A DNA stretch of 64,000 nt. It comes from Parasphingopyxis sp. (GTDB lineage: Bacteria > Pseudomonadota > Alphaproteobacteria > Sphingomonadales > Sphingomonadaceae). Under the pieces are notes generated by a model that had not been told where the DNA came from, ran no database searches, and saw only the letters and a list, made by a program, of their open reading frames with translations. Shown one piece after another: positions 45,738-56,400 of the stretch (positions are counted from its first letter, which is position 1; each line of letters starts with the position of its first letter). The position numbers and the translations under genes are program-made. Location of the stretch: positions 682,001-746,000 of the forward strand of contig NZ_JANQNS010000015.1 of assembly GCF_028279465.1 (NCBI RefSeq), given 5' to 3'.

Positions 45738-48700
45738 ATGCGTTGGTCAGGCCTTTGGGGCAGTCTTTGGGCGGTCGCCGCGATCACGGCGCCGGCTCAG
45801 CTTCATGCCCAGGAACTGAGGCCCAGTCTCGAGGATAGTTTCCGGCTGGGGTCGGGAACCGGCCTGTTGTGCCGCGTCCAGTCCCGCCTTACCGACCCCT
45901 CACTCGCGACGATGTTCGACCGCGCCTATGCGATCGTCTGCAGAGATGCCACCGAACCCGTCGGCCATATCTATGCGCTGCGCACGAGCACCGACCCTGT
46001 GGCGCGCCTTGCCCAGTTGCGCGCACAGCGCGTCGCTTGCGAATCCGGCGAAACCTCTGACAGTCTCGAAACGATCGGCACCGCGCGGCGGCAGGATTGC
46101 ACGCTGGCGAACGTGCCGGTCGGCTATACCGTCTATCGGCACGATGGCAGCGACACCGTCTATATCGCGGAAGGCCTGGCCGGCTATGATTCCGCGCTGC
46201 GGCTCGGCCTCAGAAGCATCGTCGCGGATCAGATCCTCCCCGGCACGCTGACCATCGCGACCACGGGGATGGGCGACGCCGCCGCCTTTGCGCGGGTGCA
46301 GGCCGGTACGCTCGATTCCGACCAGGCGCTCGCCGAAGGCTATCGGCGCAACAATAGCGGCGACTATGCCGAAGCGGCCGAATTTTTCGAAACGCTGTTG
46401 CGGCGCAATGCCGAAGAGGGCGGACCGGAAGCAGCCGAACGCGCCGGCGAATATCTGATCAATCAGGCGCTGCAGCAATCCAATCTCGGTGCGTTCGAAA
46501 CTGCCGATGCGACCTATGCGCGGGCACTCGCGATCCCGAGCGCCAGCCCCACCCAGCTGCGCCTGCGCCGCAATTTCCAGGTTCTCCATCTGTTGAACCA
46601 GCAGCGGTCCGAAGAGGCGCTGGCGATCCTCGATCAGGGTCTTAGCGCCTTGATGACGCCGGCGGACGACGGCACCGCCGCAACGATCAGCGAATCAACA
46701 TCGCAGCAAATCAACAGCGGTTCGGAATTCGCGCGCCAGCTCGGCGGCGAGGAAAGCGAACGGCTGACCGTTGCCGAACGCACGATCATTCTGGATGCGC
46801 AGGCCCAGCAACTGCGCGGCTCCATCATGCGGATGCGCGGCGACTTTGCGACCGCTACCCAAGCGCTCACCAGTTCGCTGGACGCTGTCGCCTCGGTGCG
46901 CGATGGCCGGGTGCGATCCACGGCCCGGTTGCGCGCCCAGGCGCTGACCGAACTTGCGAGCATTGCAGAAGCGCAGGGCAATATGGGGTCCGCCGAAGCG
47001 CGGCTACGCCAGGCGCTTGACCTGCTGGATGCCCAATATCCGCTGGCCATTGCGACAAGCGCGGCCAAGGCGCGGCTCGCCGCTTTTCTCGCGCGCAACG
47101 GACAGACCGAAACGGCGCTCGCACTATTCGCCGAGGTGGTAGCCGAAAGCCGCGATCGTGCGACACCGCGCACGAGCCTCGAAAACCAGTTGGCGCCCTA
47201 TTTCGCGCTTTTGCTGGATCGTATGGACTCCGATCCGTCCTCCGTGGTGAATTTCTTTCTCGCCAGCGAAACTTTGGTCCGGCCCGGCGTCGCCAACACC
47301 CAGGCCGTGCTCGCGCGCGAGCTGAGCAACGGCAATGACGAAGCCGCCCGCCTCTTCCGGCAATCCGTCACGCTGACACGTGCCATCGAAAGCGCGCGCA
47401 TCGAGCTCGGCCGCCTCCGCGCCGCCGAAGACCCCGATGAGGGCGCCGATCTCCGCATCGCCGCGCTGGAAACGGAGCTTGAGGAGCTGACCGCGGAACA
47501 GGCGGCAACCCAGGCCGCGCTCTCCAGCTTTCCGCGCTATCAGGCGGTTTCGACCGAAGCGATGAGCCTCGCGGACCTGCAGGCGGCGCTGGAGCCCGGT
47601 GAGGCCTATCTCAAGCTCAACGAAGTTGCGGGGCAAGTATATGCCGTCTTCGCGACGCGGGAATCGGCGACGGCCTATCGCGCCGGTATCGATGCCGACA
47701 CGCTGGACCAGCGCGTGACTGGATTGCGCGAGACGATATCCACCGTCGAGGATGGCGTCCGCCTCACCTATCCGTTCGATGTCCGGCTCGCCTATCAGCT
47801 TTTCGTCGATCTGGTCGGGCCGGTGTCCGACCGCGTGGCGGGCGTCGACCATCTGATCTTCGAACCGGATGGCGCGATGCTGCGGCTGCCGCTCAATCTG
47901 CTCATCGCGGACGAGGCCGGTGTCGCGGCTTATGAACAACGCGTCGATGAGCTGGGCGACGATCCGTTCGATTTCTCGGGCATCGCCTGGTTCGGGCGTG
48001 ACCGGGCGATCAGCACGGCGCTCTCCGCGCGCGGGTTCCGCGATGTGCGCAACCTGCCGCCATCGGGCGCGTCGCGGCAATATCTGGGCATGGGCGAGAA
48101 TGCCGCGCCGACCGCCCGTCTGCAGCGCGCGAGTTTCAGCAGCGGCCCGATCGATCCGCGCTGCGGCTGGCCGCTGGCGCTCTGGCGTGCGCCGATCTCG
48201 GCCAATGAATTGTTCAGCGCCAGACAGCTGATCGGCCCCGGCCAGTCCACGCTTCTGACAGGGCAGGATTTCACCGATACCGCGATCATTGAGCGCGCCG
48301 ATCTCAGCGATTTCCGGATTCTGCATTTCGCCACGCACGGTCTCGTCACGCAGCCGCGCGCCGATTGCCCGCCCCGCCCCTCGCTCGTGACCTCGTTCGG
48401 CAGCAGCGAGGAATCGGACGGGCTGCTCGAATTCGGCGAGATTTTCGATCTCAAGCTCGACGCCGATCTCGTTATCCTCTCCGCCTGTGATACGGCCAGC
48501 GCGGCCGGTTCGACCGTTACCGAAGCGGCAGGCGTCACCGGCGGCACGTCTGCGCTCGACGGCCTTGTCCGCGCCTTTGTCGGCGCAGGCAGCCGGACCG
48601 TTATCGCCAGCCATTGGCCCGCACCCGACGATTTCGCGGCCACCGAGCGGCTGATCACGGGCCTGTTCGAAGCCCAGCAGGGCACGTCGGTCGGCTCGGC

Positions 48701-48815
48701 CATGCTCGCCGCGCAACGCGAACTGATGGACGAACCATCGACCTCGCATCCCTATTATTGGTCGGGCTTCGCGATCGTCGGCGATGGCGCGCAGGATGTG
48801 GTCAGCGCCGAATGA
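45738..48815 (+). CDS. exported TPR-CHAT (caspase-like) protein
   Basis: A 1025-residue protein with a signal peptide (RWSGLWGSLWAVAAITAPAQLHAQ), so it should be exported to the periplasm or beyond. Residues about 30-190 are a cysteine-containing N-terminal region (LLCRVQSR, YAIVC, RVACESG, RQDCTL). Residues about 195-500 hold degenerate TPR repeats (EGYRRNNSGDYAEAAEFFETLLRRNAEEG and following). About 690-1020 is a CHAT domain with the catalytic pair His867 (LHFATHGLV) and Cys917 (VILSACDTASA). Both dyad residues are intact, so it is probably an active cysteine protease. GGAGGGA precedes the ATG. It is first of five co-directional genes that end in the TPS adhesin. Confidence 0.88.
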   Translation: MRWSGLWGSLWAVAAITAPAQLHAQELRPSLEDSFRLGSGTGLLCRVQSRLTDPSLATMFDRAYAIVCRDATEPVGHIYALRTSTDPVARLAQLRAQRVACESGETSDSLETIGTARRQDCTLANVPVGYTVYRHDGSDTVYIAEGLAGYDSALRLGLRSIVADQILPGTLTIATTGMGDAAAFARVQAGTLDSDQALAEGYRRNNSGDYAEAAEFFETLLRRNAEEGGPEAAERAGEYLINQALQQSNLGAFETADATYARALAIPSASPTQLRLRRNFQVLHLLNQQRSEEALAILDQGLSALMTPADDGTAATISESTSQQINSGSEFARQLGGEESERLTVAERTIILDAQAQQLRGSIMRMRGDFATATQALTSSLDAVASVRDGRVRSTARLRAQALTELASIAEAQGNMGSAEARLRQALDLLDAQYPLAIATSAAKARLAAFLARNGQTETALALFAEVVAESRDRATPRTSLENQLAPYFALLLDRMDSDPSSVVNFFLASETLVRPGVANTQAVLARELSNGNDEAARLFRQSVTLTRAIESARIELGRLRAAEDPDEGADLRIAALETELEELTAEQAATQAALSSFPRYQAVSTEAMSLADLQAALEPGEAYLKLNEVAGQVYAVFATRESATAYRAGIDADTLDQRVTGLRETISTVEDGVRLTYPFDVRLAYQLFVDLVGPVSDRVAGVDHLIFEPDGAMLRLPLNLLIADEAGVAAYEQRVDELGDDPFDFSGIAWFGRDRAISTALSARGFRDVRNLPPSGASRQYLGMGENAAPTARLQRASFSSGPIDPRCGWPLALWRAPISANELFSARQLIGPGQSTLLTGQDFTDTAIIERADLSDFRILHFATHGLVTQPRADCPPRPSLVTSFGSSEESDGLLEFGEIFDLKLDADLVILSACDTASAAGSTVTEAAGVTGGTSALDGLVRAFVGAGSRTVIASHWPAPDDFAATERLITGLFEAQQGTSVGSAMLAAQRELMDEPSTSHPYYWSGFAIVGDGAQDVVSAE

Positions 48816-48841
48816 GCCGATTTGGGGGATAATCGCGGTTC

Positions 48842-50878
48842 ATGGCTGACACCGATACACCTGCCGCCAATGGCCTGCCCGACCGGGACTCGCTGATCGA
48901 ACGCTGGCGGCGTGCGCGGCGCGAGATCGGGCCGACCCGGTTCATTTCGACGGTAATCCTGCTGCTTATTGCGCTTTTCGTGGCGCGCTACAGCTGGGTG
49001 ATGCCCTTTACCGACGAGATCGAACGCGTCCTGTTCGATGTCCGCGCGAGCTACGCCATGGAGCAGGTCGAGGAGGACGAGCGCATCCTGATCGTCGTTT
49101 ATGACGAGGACACGCTGATCGATACCGGCGTCCGTTCACCGCTCGACCGGGAAATTCTCGCCCAGGCGCTCGCCAATATCGATGCGATGAACCCCGAGGC
49201 CGTCGCCATCGATATCATCATCGATCAGGCGACACCCAATGATGCGCTGCTCGTCGACACGCTGCGCGCGATGACGAACCGGACCTATGTTCCGGTGGTC
49301 ACACCCGAGCATAGCCCACAGCTTGAACTCCAGCCGCGTCAGATCGATTTTCTTGCCGATTTCGTCGAGCAAACCGATACCGATGCCGTCGACACGACCA
49401 GCGTGGTTCTGACGGCCGATGAGGACAATGTCGCGCGCAGCTGGCCAATTCAGCCCGACGATCTGCCGCCGGTGATCGCCAACGCGCTCGCGCCGGGCTA
49501 CGACGTTTATCGCGATCATCGCGGCAGTATCGCCTATCGCATCCCGCTCTATGAGGGCGGCGCTGTGTTCACGCAGCTACCGATCGGCTTCTTCGCGGAC
49601 CCCGAAATGGCGCCGGCCTTCGCTGAGTTCGTCACCGGCCGTTATGTGCTCATCGGCACCGCCCTCAACGATCGGGACCAGTTCGAAACGCCGCTCTCGC
49701 GATTGAGCAATGGCGCGACGATTCCGGGCGTCGAAGTCCATGCCCATATGCTGGCCCAGATGCTGGATGGCGTCATGTTCAAGCCAATTCCGCCATGGAT
49801 ATTGTGGCTAACGGCACTGATCGTGATCCTCTGCGCCGCGCTGACGAGCCTTTTGGATCTCCGCTTGTGGAAACTGGCGCTGCTGACCCTGATCCAGGCG
49901 GCCTTCATTCTGGTGATACCGTTCACGCTGCACCGCAATGGGATCGACACCCAGATGCTGCCGGTTTTCGGCTGGATCGCGGGCTGGATCATCGCCTTTA
50001 TGACGGTCGGCGCGGCGGCCCGGTCGGTCGGAGCTGAAAAGCGCGAATATGTGCAGGGCGCGCTCAACAAATATCTGCCGTCCGATGTTGCGACGCAGAT
50101 CATGGACGACCCCGAACGGCTGACGCTGCGCGGCGAAAAGCGGGCGATCTACGCCGTTTTCACCGATCTCGAGGGCTTCACCAAGCTTAGCCACGCGATC
50201 GAACCGGAAATGGTCGCGAGGCTGCTCAACAATTATCTCGACAAGATGAGCGAGATCGTTCTCGACTATGGCGGGACCATCGACAAGTTCGTCGGCGATG
50301 CCGTCGTCGCCTTTTGGGGCGCGCCGATCGCCCGGTCCGACGATGCCGACCGCGCCGCGCAATGCGCCATCGCCATGTGGCGGTTCGGCGAGGAATTCCG
50401 CCACAATGCGCCCGACGGCGTACCGCCGATCGGCCGGACGCGGGTCGGCCTGCATTATGGCGAGGCGATCGTTGGTAATTTTGGTGGCGAGGAGCGTATC
50501 CAATATACCGCACTCGGCGACGCCATGAACACGGCGGCGCGACTCGAAAGCGCGAACAAGCAGACCGATACGGTAATGTTGGCCAGTTATGAGGCGGTGG
50601 AGCGCGTTACAAAGGCGGATTTCCGCTGTTTGGGCCGTGTCACGCTGTCGGGACGGGCCACCCCCGTCAAAATCTATGAACCTGTGCTTGAAATCACCGC
50701 AGGTTCAGCCGCGTTGGTCGATAAGCTTTTCCGGGAATATGAAGAAGGAGATGAACAGGCCCGCGAAAAAATTGCCGAGTTGGCGGCCGAAAACCCCGAC
50801 GACGCGGCATTGCAAAATTTCGCAAATCGCCTGATCACGACCGAACCAGGAGGGACTTATGTTCTACAAGGCAAGTAA
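48842..50878 (+). CDS. CHASE2-domain adenylate/guanylate cyclase
   Basis: A 678-residue membrane cyclase. A first membrane helix is at about 36-55 (FISTVILLLIALFVARYSWV), the extracytoplasmic CHASE2 sensor at 56-310 (FDVRASYAMEQVEEDERILIVVYDEDTL...), then three helices at about 318-395, and a class III cyclase domain at 425-620. Metal-binding Asp442 (FTDLEGFTKLSHAI) and Asp486 (DKFVGDAVVAFWGAP) are present, as is YTALGDAMNTAARLESANK. It should convert ATP (or GTP) to a cyclic nucleotide in response to a periplasmic signal. Its last 20 bp overlap the next gene. CHASE2 cyclases are frequent in cyanobacteria and proteobacteria. Confidence 0.93.
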   Translation: MADTDTPAANGLPDRDSLIERWRRARREIGPTRFISTVILLLIALFVARYSWVMPFTDEIERVLFDVRASYAMEQVEEDERILIVVYDEDTLIDTGVRSPLDREILAQALANIDAMNPEAVAIDIIIDQATPNDALLVDTLRAMTNRTYVPVVTPEHSPQLELQPRQIDFLADFVEQTDTDAVDTTSVVLTADEDNVARSWPIQPDDLPPVIANALAPGYDVYRDHRGSIAYRIPLYEGGAVFTQLPIGFFADPEMAPAFAEFVTGRYVLIGTALNDRDQFETPLSRLSNGATIPGVEVHAHMLAQMLDGVMFKPIPPWILWLTALIVILCAALTSLLDLRLWKLALLTLIQAAFILVIPFTLHRNGIDTQMLPVFGWIAGWIIAFMTVGAAARSVGAEKREYVQGALNKYLPSDVATQIMDDPERLTLRGEKRAIYAVFTDLEGFTKLSHAIEPEMVARLLNNYLDKMSEIVLDYGGTIDKFVGDAVVAFWGAPIARSDDADRAAQCAIAMWRFGEEFRHNAPDGVPPIGRTRVGLHYGEAIVGNFGGEERIQYTALGDAMNTAARLESANKQTDTVMLASYEAVERVTKADFRCLGRVTLSGRATPVKIYEPVLEITAGSAALVDKLFREYEEGDEQAREKIAELAAENPDDAALQNFANRLITTEPGGTYVLQGK

Positions 50879-51587
50879 ATCGGCGTTTTACGCGGTGGCG
50901 GGCGTTGCGCTCGCCGCGATGAGCGGGACCGCGATGGCGGACGTTCTGGTAACACAATCGAGCGGTGCAATCGGGCGGGAACTGCCGCGCGGCACCCGGC
51001 TGGCGGATGACCGGATCATTACATTGCGGGCCGGCGATCGCGTCACCGTGCTCACGAGCAACGGCACGCGGCGCTTTGCGAGCCCCGGCCGCTATCGCGT
51101 TGGTGGAACCCAACAGGTCGCCTCGCGCGGCGTCAGAACGAACGGACGGCGCGGCGTAGCCATGACGGGGGCCAGCCGGACCTTCACGCCCATTGGCGCG
51201 GCAAGCCGCACCGAGTGGCAGGTCGATATCGATCAGCCGGGAACCTTCTGCATTGCCGATGGCCGGCCGATCTCGCTCTGGCGGTCCAACGCCTCCCATG
51301 CGGCGGCGCTCATCATTACGCGGGCCAGCAACGGCCAGAGCATGACGGTCACGCTGCCGGAAGGCGATTTCTCGGAAACCTGGCCGGACGGCATGGCGAT
51401 GCAGAGTGGAATTTATACAATACAGATCACCGGCGATCCTGTTCAACGGGAAATCGAATTTGTGACGATCGAAGGCGATCTGAACGATCAGGTGGTTCTT
51501 GGCGCGGCGCTGCTGGAAAATGAGTGCAACGTCCAGCTCGAGGCGATGACCGCCAACTATCAGACGATCAGTCCGGACGGCGACTGA
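50859..51587 (+). CDS. small exported protein, FecR-like N-terminal region
   Basis: A 242-residue protein with a signal peptide (YAVAGVALAAMSGTAMA). The region after it, ELPRGTRLADDRIITLRAGDRVTVLTSNGTRRFASPGRYRVGG, resembles the FecR/ligand-binding beta fold seen in other surface-locus proteins. The C-terminal half (from about 105) has one Cys pair (FCIADG...ENECNV) and beta-rich segments (SMTVTLPEGDF, IYTIQITGDPVQREIEFVTIEG). Role unknown. AGGAGGGA lies 5 nt before the ATG, within the cyclase coding region (20-bp overlap), so its translation is coupled to the cyclase. It precedes the TPS transporter gene by 67 bp. Confidence 0.75.
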   Translation: MFYKASKSAFYAVAGVALAAMSGTAMADVLVTQSSGAIGRELPRGTRLADDRIITLRAGDRVTVLTSNGTRRFASPGRYRVGGTQQVASRGVRTNGRRGVAMTGASRTFTPIGAASRTEWQVDIDQPGTFCIADGRPISLWRSNASHAAALIITRASNGQSMTVTLPEGDFSETWPDGMAMQSGIYTIQITGDPVQREIEFVTIEGDLNDQVVLGAALLENECNVQLEAMTANYQTISPDGD

Positions 51588-51654
51588 TCGATTGCCGGCG
51601 GGGTCGCCCGGCGGACAGGGAGAGTAGAACGATAGCGCGTCAGGGGTAGACTGC

Positions 51655-53406
51655 ATGTCGAAACGAATATTGGGGTTATGCGTGTTGACCGGTGTCGCGG
51701 CCGTGTCGCCCCAAACAGTCCATGCCCAGATCAACCCCGCGCCGACGCGCGAGGAAATCCAGCCCGACGAGCTTTCTCCGCTTCAGGACGAGCGGCCGCA
51801 AAGCCTCGCCGTCGAAGGCGGTATCGAACGCGCACCCTGCCCGCTCGCCCAACCGCAATTCGCCAATATTCGCTTCCGGCTGACCAATGCGACCTTCGCC
51901 AATCTGCGCGGATTGCCGGAAAGCGCATTGCGGCCGGCCTTCGCCGAATTTGTCGGGCAGGACGTGCCCATAGCCATCGTCTGCGAAATCCGGGACCGGG
52001 CGGCCTCAATCCTGCGTTCGGCCGGTTATCTCGCAGCCGTGCAGGTGCCCCCGCAGCAGATCGGCGATGACGGCATCGTCCGGTTCGATGTGCTGATGGC
52101 GCAGATGTCGCGCATTCAGGTGCGCGGCGATGCCGGGAATTCCGAAGGGCTGATCGCCTCCTATCTCGAACCGCTGACCGATATGGAGGTTTTCAACCAG
52201 CGCGAGGCCGAGCGCAGCCTGTTATTGGCGCGCAACCTGCCCGGCTTCGATACCCGGCTCACGCTGCGCCCCGCCGAGGGCATGCCGGGCCAGGTCATCG
52301 GCGATGTACGCGTCGAACGCACGCCCTTCGTGCTCGAAGCCAATGTCCAGAATTACGCTTCGAAATCGACCGGCCGTTGGGGCGGCCAGATCCGCGCGCA
52401 GATCAACGATATCACGGGTCTGGGCGACAGCACGTCGCTGGCGATATTCTCGAGCGCCGATTTCGACGAACAGTTCGTGCTGAACGCCGCGCACAGCTTC
52501 GCGATCGGCGGCGACGGGCTGCGGTTCGGGGCGCAGTTCACCTATGCCTGGAACGACCCGACGATCGGCGGCACGAGCCCGTTCGATACCGAAACGCTCG
52601 TCGCCGGCTTCAACCTCAGCTATCCGTTCATTCTCGATCAGGGCACGAGCCTGACGGGTTCGGCCGGTTTCGACTTTATCGAGCAGGACATCGAGTTTAG
52701 CGGCGCGCCACTAAATCGCGACAAGCTGCGTGTGGCCTATGCGGGCCTCTCGCTATTCACGACCGACAGAGACAGTATCGAAGGGCGCGGCGGCTATAGC
52801 GCCGCCGAACCGCGCTGGCGCGCCGGCATCTCGGGCGAAATCCGGCAAGGCTTCGATATTTTCGATGCGAGCGAACCCGGATTGCCGCCCGTCATCGCGG
52901 TGCCGCAAGCGCGCGCAGCGGGCGAAGCGGATGCTTTCGTCTTCCGTCTGAATGGCCTCGCCGAGTTTCGTCCGGTGCCCAATCTTGCATTCGTGTTCGA
53001 GCCGCGCCTCCAATGGACGAGCGATCCGCTGCTCTCCTATGAGGAATTTTCAGCCGGCAACTATACGATCGGCCGGGGCTATGACCCCGGCTCGATAATC
53101 GGCGATCGCGGTTTCGGCTTCCGCTACGAGATCCGCTACGGCACCGCCCTGCCCCGGACACTCGAAAGCTGGGCCGTGCAACCCTATGGCTTTTTCGACG
53201 CGGCATGGGTGGATAACGAGGATCCGCCGGCATTGGGCGGCGGCAGCGACGAACTGTTTTCGACCGGCGTGGGCGTCCGCGCCAATTGGGGCGACCGGGC
53301 GCGGCTCGACGCGACATTCGCGATCCCGCTGCGCCGCACCGACTTCCAGACGAGCACGCCGGATCCCAGGCTGCTGCTGTCCCTGCTCGTGCGGTTCGCG
53401 CGGTAG
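51655..53406 (+). CDS. ShlB/FhaC/HecB family two-partner secretion transporter (TpsB)
   Basis: A 583-residue outer-membrane Omp85-superfamily protein with a signal peptide (ILGLCVLTGVAAVSPQTVHAQ). Residues about 60-130 form the POTRA_2 domain (FANIRFRLTNATFANLRGLPESALRPAFAEF), about 135-210 the second POTRA (MSRIQVRGDAGNSEGLIASYLEPL), then a 16-strand barrel beginning LEANVQNYASKSTGRWGG and ending LLSLLVRFAR with a terminal aromatic strand. It exports the partner TpsA through the outer membrane. The partner gene starts within 50 bp downstream. Confidence 0.94.
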   Translation: MSKRILGLCVLTGVAAVSPQTVHAQINPAPTREEIQPDELSPLQDERPQSLAVEGGIERAPCPLAQPQFANIRFRLTNATFANLRGLPESALRPAFAEFVGQDVPIAIVCEIRDRAASILRSAGYLAAVQVPPQQIGDDGIVRFDVLMAQMSRIQVRGDAGNSEGLIASYLEPLTDMEVFNQREAERSLLLARNLPGFDTRLTLRPAEGMPGQVIGDVRVERTPFVLEANVQNYASKSTGRWGGQIRAQINDITGLGDSTSLAIFSSADFDEQFVLNAAHSFAIGGDGLRFGAQFTYAWNDPTIGGTSPFDTETLVAGFNLSYPFILDQGTSLTGSAGFDFIEQDIEFSGAPLNRDKLRVAYAGLSLFTTDRDSIEGRGGYSAAEPRWRAGISGEIRQGFDIFDASEPGLPPVIAVPQARAAGEADAFVFRLNGLAEFRPVPNLAFVFEPRLQWTSDPLLSYEEFSAGNYTIGRGYDPGSIIGDRGFGFRYEIRYGTALPRTLESWAVQPYGFFDAAWVDNEDPPALGGGSDELFSTGVGVRANWGDRARLDATFAIPLRRTDFQTSTPDPRLLLSLLVRFAR

Positions 53407-53454
53407 AATGATGCAATGGGGCGACGCGAAACGAGCGGGATGCTAGAGGATGAG

Positions 53455-56400
53455 ATGAGGATGACCGACACGAGACCAGCCAGAGGCCGCATCCGCCGCT
53501 CCGCCAAATTCCGCTATGGCTGCGCGACGGCCGCCCTGATCAGCGCGGCCGGGATCGCTGCCCCAGCCCATGCCCAGATGCCGCCGCGCGGTTCGATGAT
53601 CGTCGAAAACGCGCCGCATATGCGGCCGGGCATGATCGTCGAGAATATCCCGCATGCGCCCCGGCCGCCGATGATTGTCGAAAATATTCCGCACAGGCCG
53701 CAAGCGCCGACTATGGTGGAAAATATTCCTCATGCACCGCCCGCGACGATGATCGTCGAGAATATTCCGCATGTTCCGCCCGGCGGCATGATCGTGGAAA
53801 ATATCCCGCACACCCCGCCCACCGATCTGGGCCTCGAGAATATCCGGATCAGCACGCCGGCACTCGTGCCCGGCCTCAATCAGCCGCAGATGCTGCCCGC
53901 AAACACGCGCGTCCAAGCCACGCCTGTTTTTCCGAATGCCGATGGCAGTTTCAATAGTTCCGCCGCGCTGGACAATGTGTTCCTGTTCGATTCCGAGGCC
54001 ATAATCGACTGGACTCTTTTCGACACGGCCGGAACGGGCGATATCGAGTTTCTGCCCCAGGGGCGCCTGCTACGATACGATAACGCAGACGATTATGTGG
54101 TCCTGAACCGTATAATACCCAACGATCTCAGTCGCCGTATCGTTTTCAACGGGACGGTAGAAAGCCGAGTGAACGGCGTAAGAGGCGGCGAAGTCTGGTT
54201 CTATAACCCCGGCGGCATCGTGGTGAGTTCGCTGGCCACCTTCAATGTCGGCAGCCTGTTGCTGACCACGAGCGATATCGACACCAGCGGTGGGCTCGAT
54301 GCCTCTGCCGGCATCTCCTTTACCGGGGTGAGCAATCCGAATTCGGAAATTGTCATCGAGTCTGGCGCTCAGATCAACGCCATCACAGAGGGCAGCTATG
54401 TCGCGATGGTCGCACCGCGCGTCGAACAGCGCGGAACGGTCACGGCCAATGGTTCGGTCGCCTATGTCGCGGCCGAAGAGGCGGTGCTGACGATCAATAA
54501 CGGCTTGTTCGACATCGCCGTCACTGTGGGTACCGAGGACGGCAGCGATACGCCGACCGACTTCAACGACGATAACGGCATCGTCCATACAGGCACGACG
54601 ACCGGCCCGGCCTCGGCCCCGGTCGAAGATCCCGTCTCCGGCGCGATCACCAACCCAGACGCCCAAGCCATCTATATGGTCGCGGTCCCCAAGAATGACG
54701 CGATTACGATGCTGGTGTCGGGCAGTATGGGCTATGACCCGGCCGCCGATGCGCGCTTCGTCAACGGCAATGTGGTCCTCAGCGCCGGCTATAACGTCTC
54801 CGTCGGGGGCAGCACATCGACGCCTAGGCCCTTCGTTTCCCAAACTCCGGTTAACGATATCTGGGCGAGCGTGCGTTTGGGCGACCAGGTCGCGGTTGCA
54901 GCGGACACGACGTTCACCGCGGACACAACGATTGCCGCCAGCGCGCAGCTCATCGCGCAGGCGCGCGGTTCCGAAACGCTGACGACCGATCTCGACTATG
55001 ACCTCAATCTTAGCGCCGGTGCGCTGTTGGGCAGCGGCAACCAAGGCGTGGTGTTCGGCAATTTTCTGGGCGGCACAGTCAATATCGGCGGCGACGTCAA
55101 CCTTTCGACGCCATCGGATGTCGGCAATAATTTCATCGACATTTCCGTCGACTCTGGCGGCACGGTGTCGATTGGCGGCGATCTCACGGCGACCGTCAGC
55201 ACGATCGGCCAGGACACATTCACCCCCGGCGATCCTGGCGAGGATATCGATGGCAGCAGTATCTCGATCAACATTACCCAGGGCGGCACGCTCGACGTAG
55301 CGGGATCCGTATTCCTCAACGCGAATGCGCAATCCGGAAACGGCGATGGTGGGCGGGGCCTTGTGACCGGCGGTGCGGTCACGATCAACGTTTCCGGTTC
55401 CGACGGCGTGGGGGGAAGTTCGACTTTCTCGGTCGGCGATTCACTGTCGATAAATGCCGTGTCCAATGGGATCGTCGATTTCTTCAATGAGAGCCAGGCC
55501 CGCATCGCGGTATCGGATAGCAGCGTCATCGATGTCACCAACAACATCACCGTCGATGTCGGGTCGATCGACGGCGGGCCAAATTCGACCAATTATGGTG
55601 GCCGGTTCGACCTGACCGCGGACAATGGTTCGATCAGCTTCGACGATATTTCCGTCTTCGCGATCAGCGAGCCTGCTGGGGGGCCAAGCGGCCCGAGTGG
55701 CGATGGCAGCGTCCGCGAAGGTGGCTTTATCGACGTCACCGCCACGAATGGTGGATCGATCAGCGGGAATAGCGGCAGCTTTAACGCAAGTGCAGCCTCG
55801 ACCAATGTCGGCGGTACATCGGCATTTGGCGGCGAAATAACGCTCACGGCCGATGGCGGCACCATCGATTTCGCAAACTTCCTGTCGGTCAGCGCCAACG
55901 GCCTCGGCAATGGCGATCTCGACCCGGCCGCCGGCTTCTTCGACAGCGGCGGATTTGGCGGGACGATCACGATAACCGTCGATGGCGCGGCCGGTGTCAT
56001 GAACCTGGGCGATGTCTTTTTCAGCAGCGACGGACGCGTCGATGTCGGCATTGAAGGCGATCCGTTCGTGGGCGACGGAGCCAGCGGCCGCGGCGGCAGT
56101 ATTACGTTCGACCTGCTTGGCGGCACTTTCACAGCCGATAGTCTGAATGTCAGCGCCGACGGCGAAGGCGGCCGCGGCGGCGGTCTGTCTGGCGGCGCTC
56201 CACCCACAACCTTGGTGACGCCCGCACCACTGGTATCCGCCACCGCGGCGCCACTAATCCCGGGCGGTATCAGCGCACCCTTTATGACCGGCGTTTCGGC
56301 CGGCGATGGCGGCGACGGCACGGGCGGCAATGTCACCATGAACCTCGATGGCGGCAGTGCCACCCTCACCAATTTCAGTGTGACGGCCAACGGCTCTGGT

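Noticed and set aside
45738-48815. TPR-CHAT protein as a CRISPR-associated (Csx29-like) or gasdermin-activating defence protease
   Set aside because: It has a signal peptide, no CRISPR effector or gasdermin gene nearby, and is co-directional with TPS genes.
53596-53841. Regular repeats considered as a CRISPR array
   Set aside because: Repeats are in frame, encode a conserved peptide, have variable period (36-42 bp) and no unique spacers.
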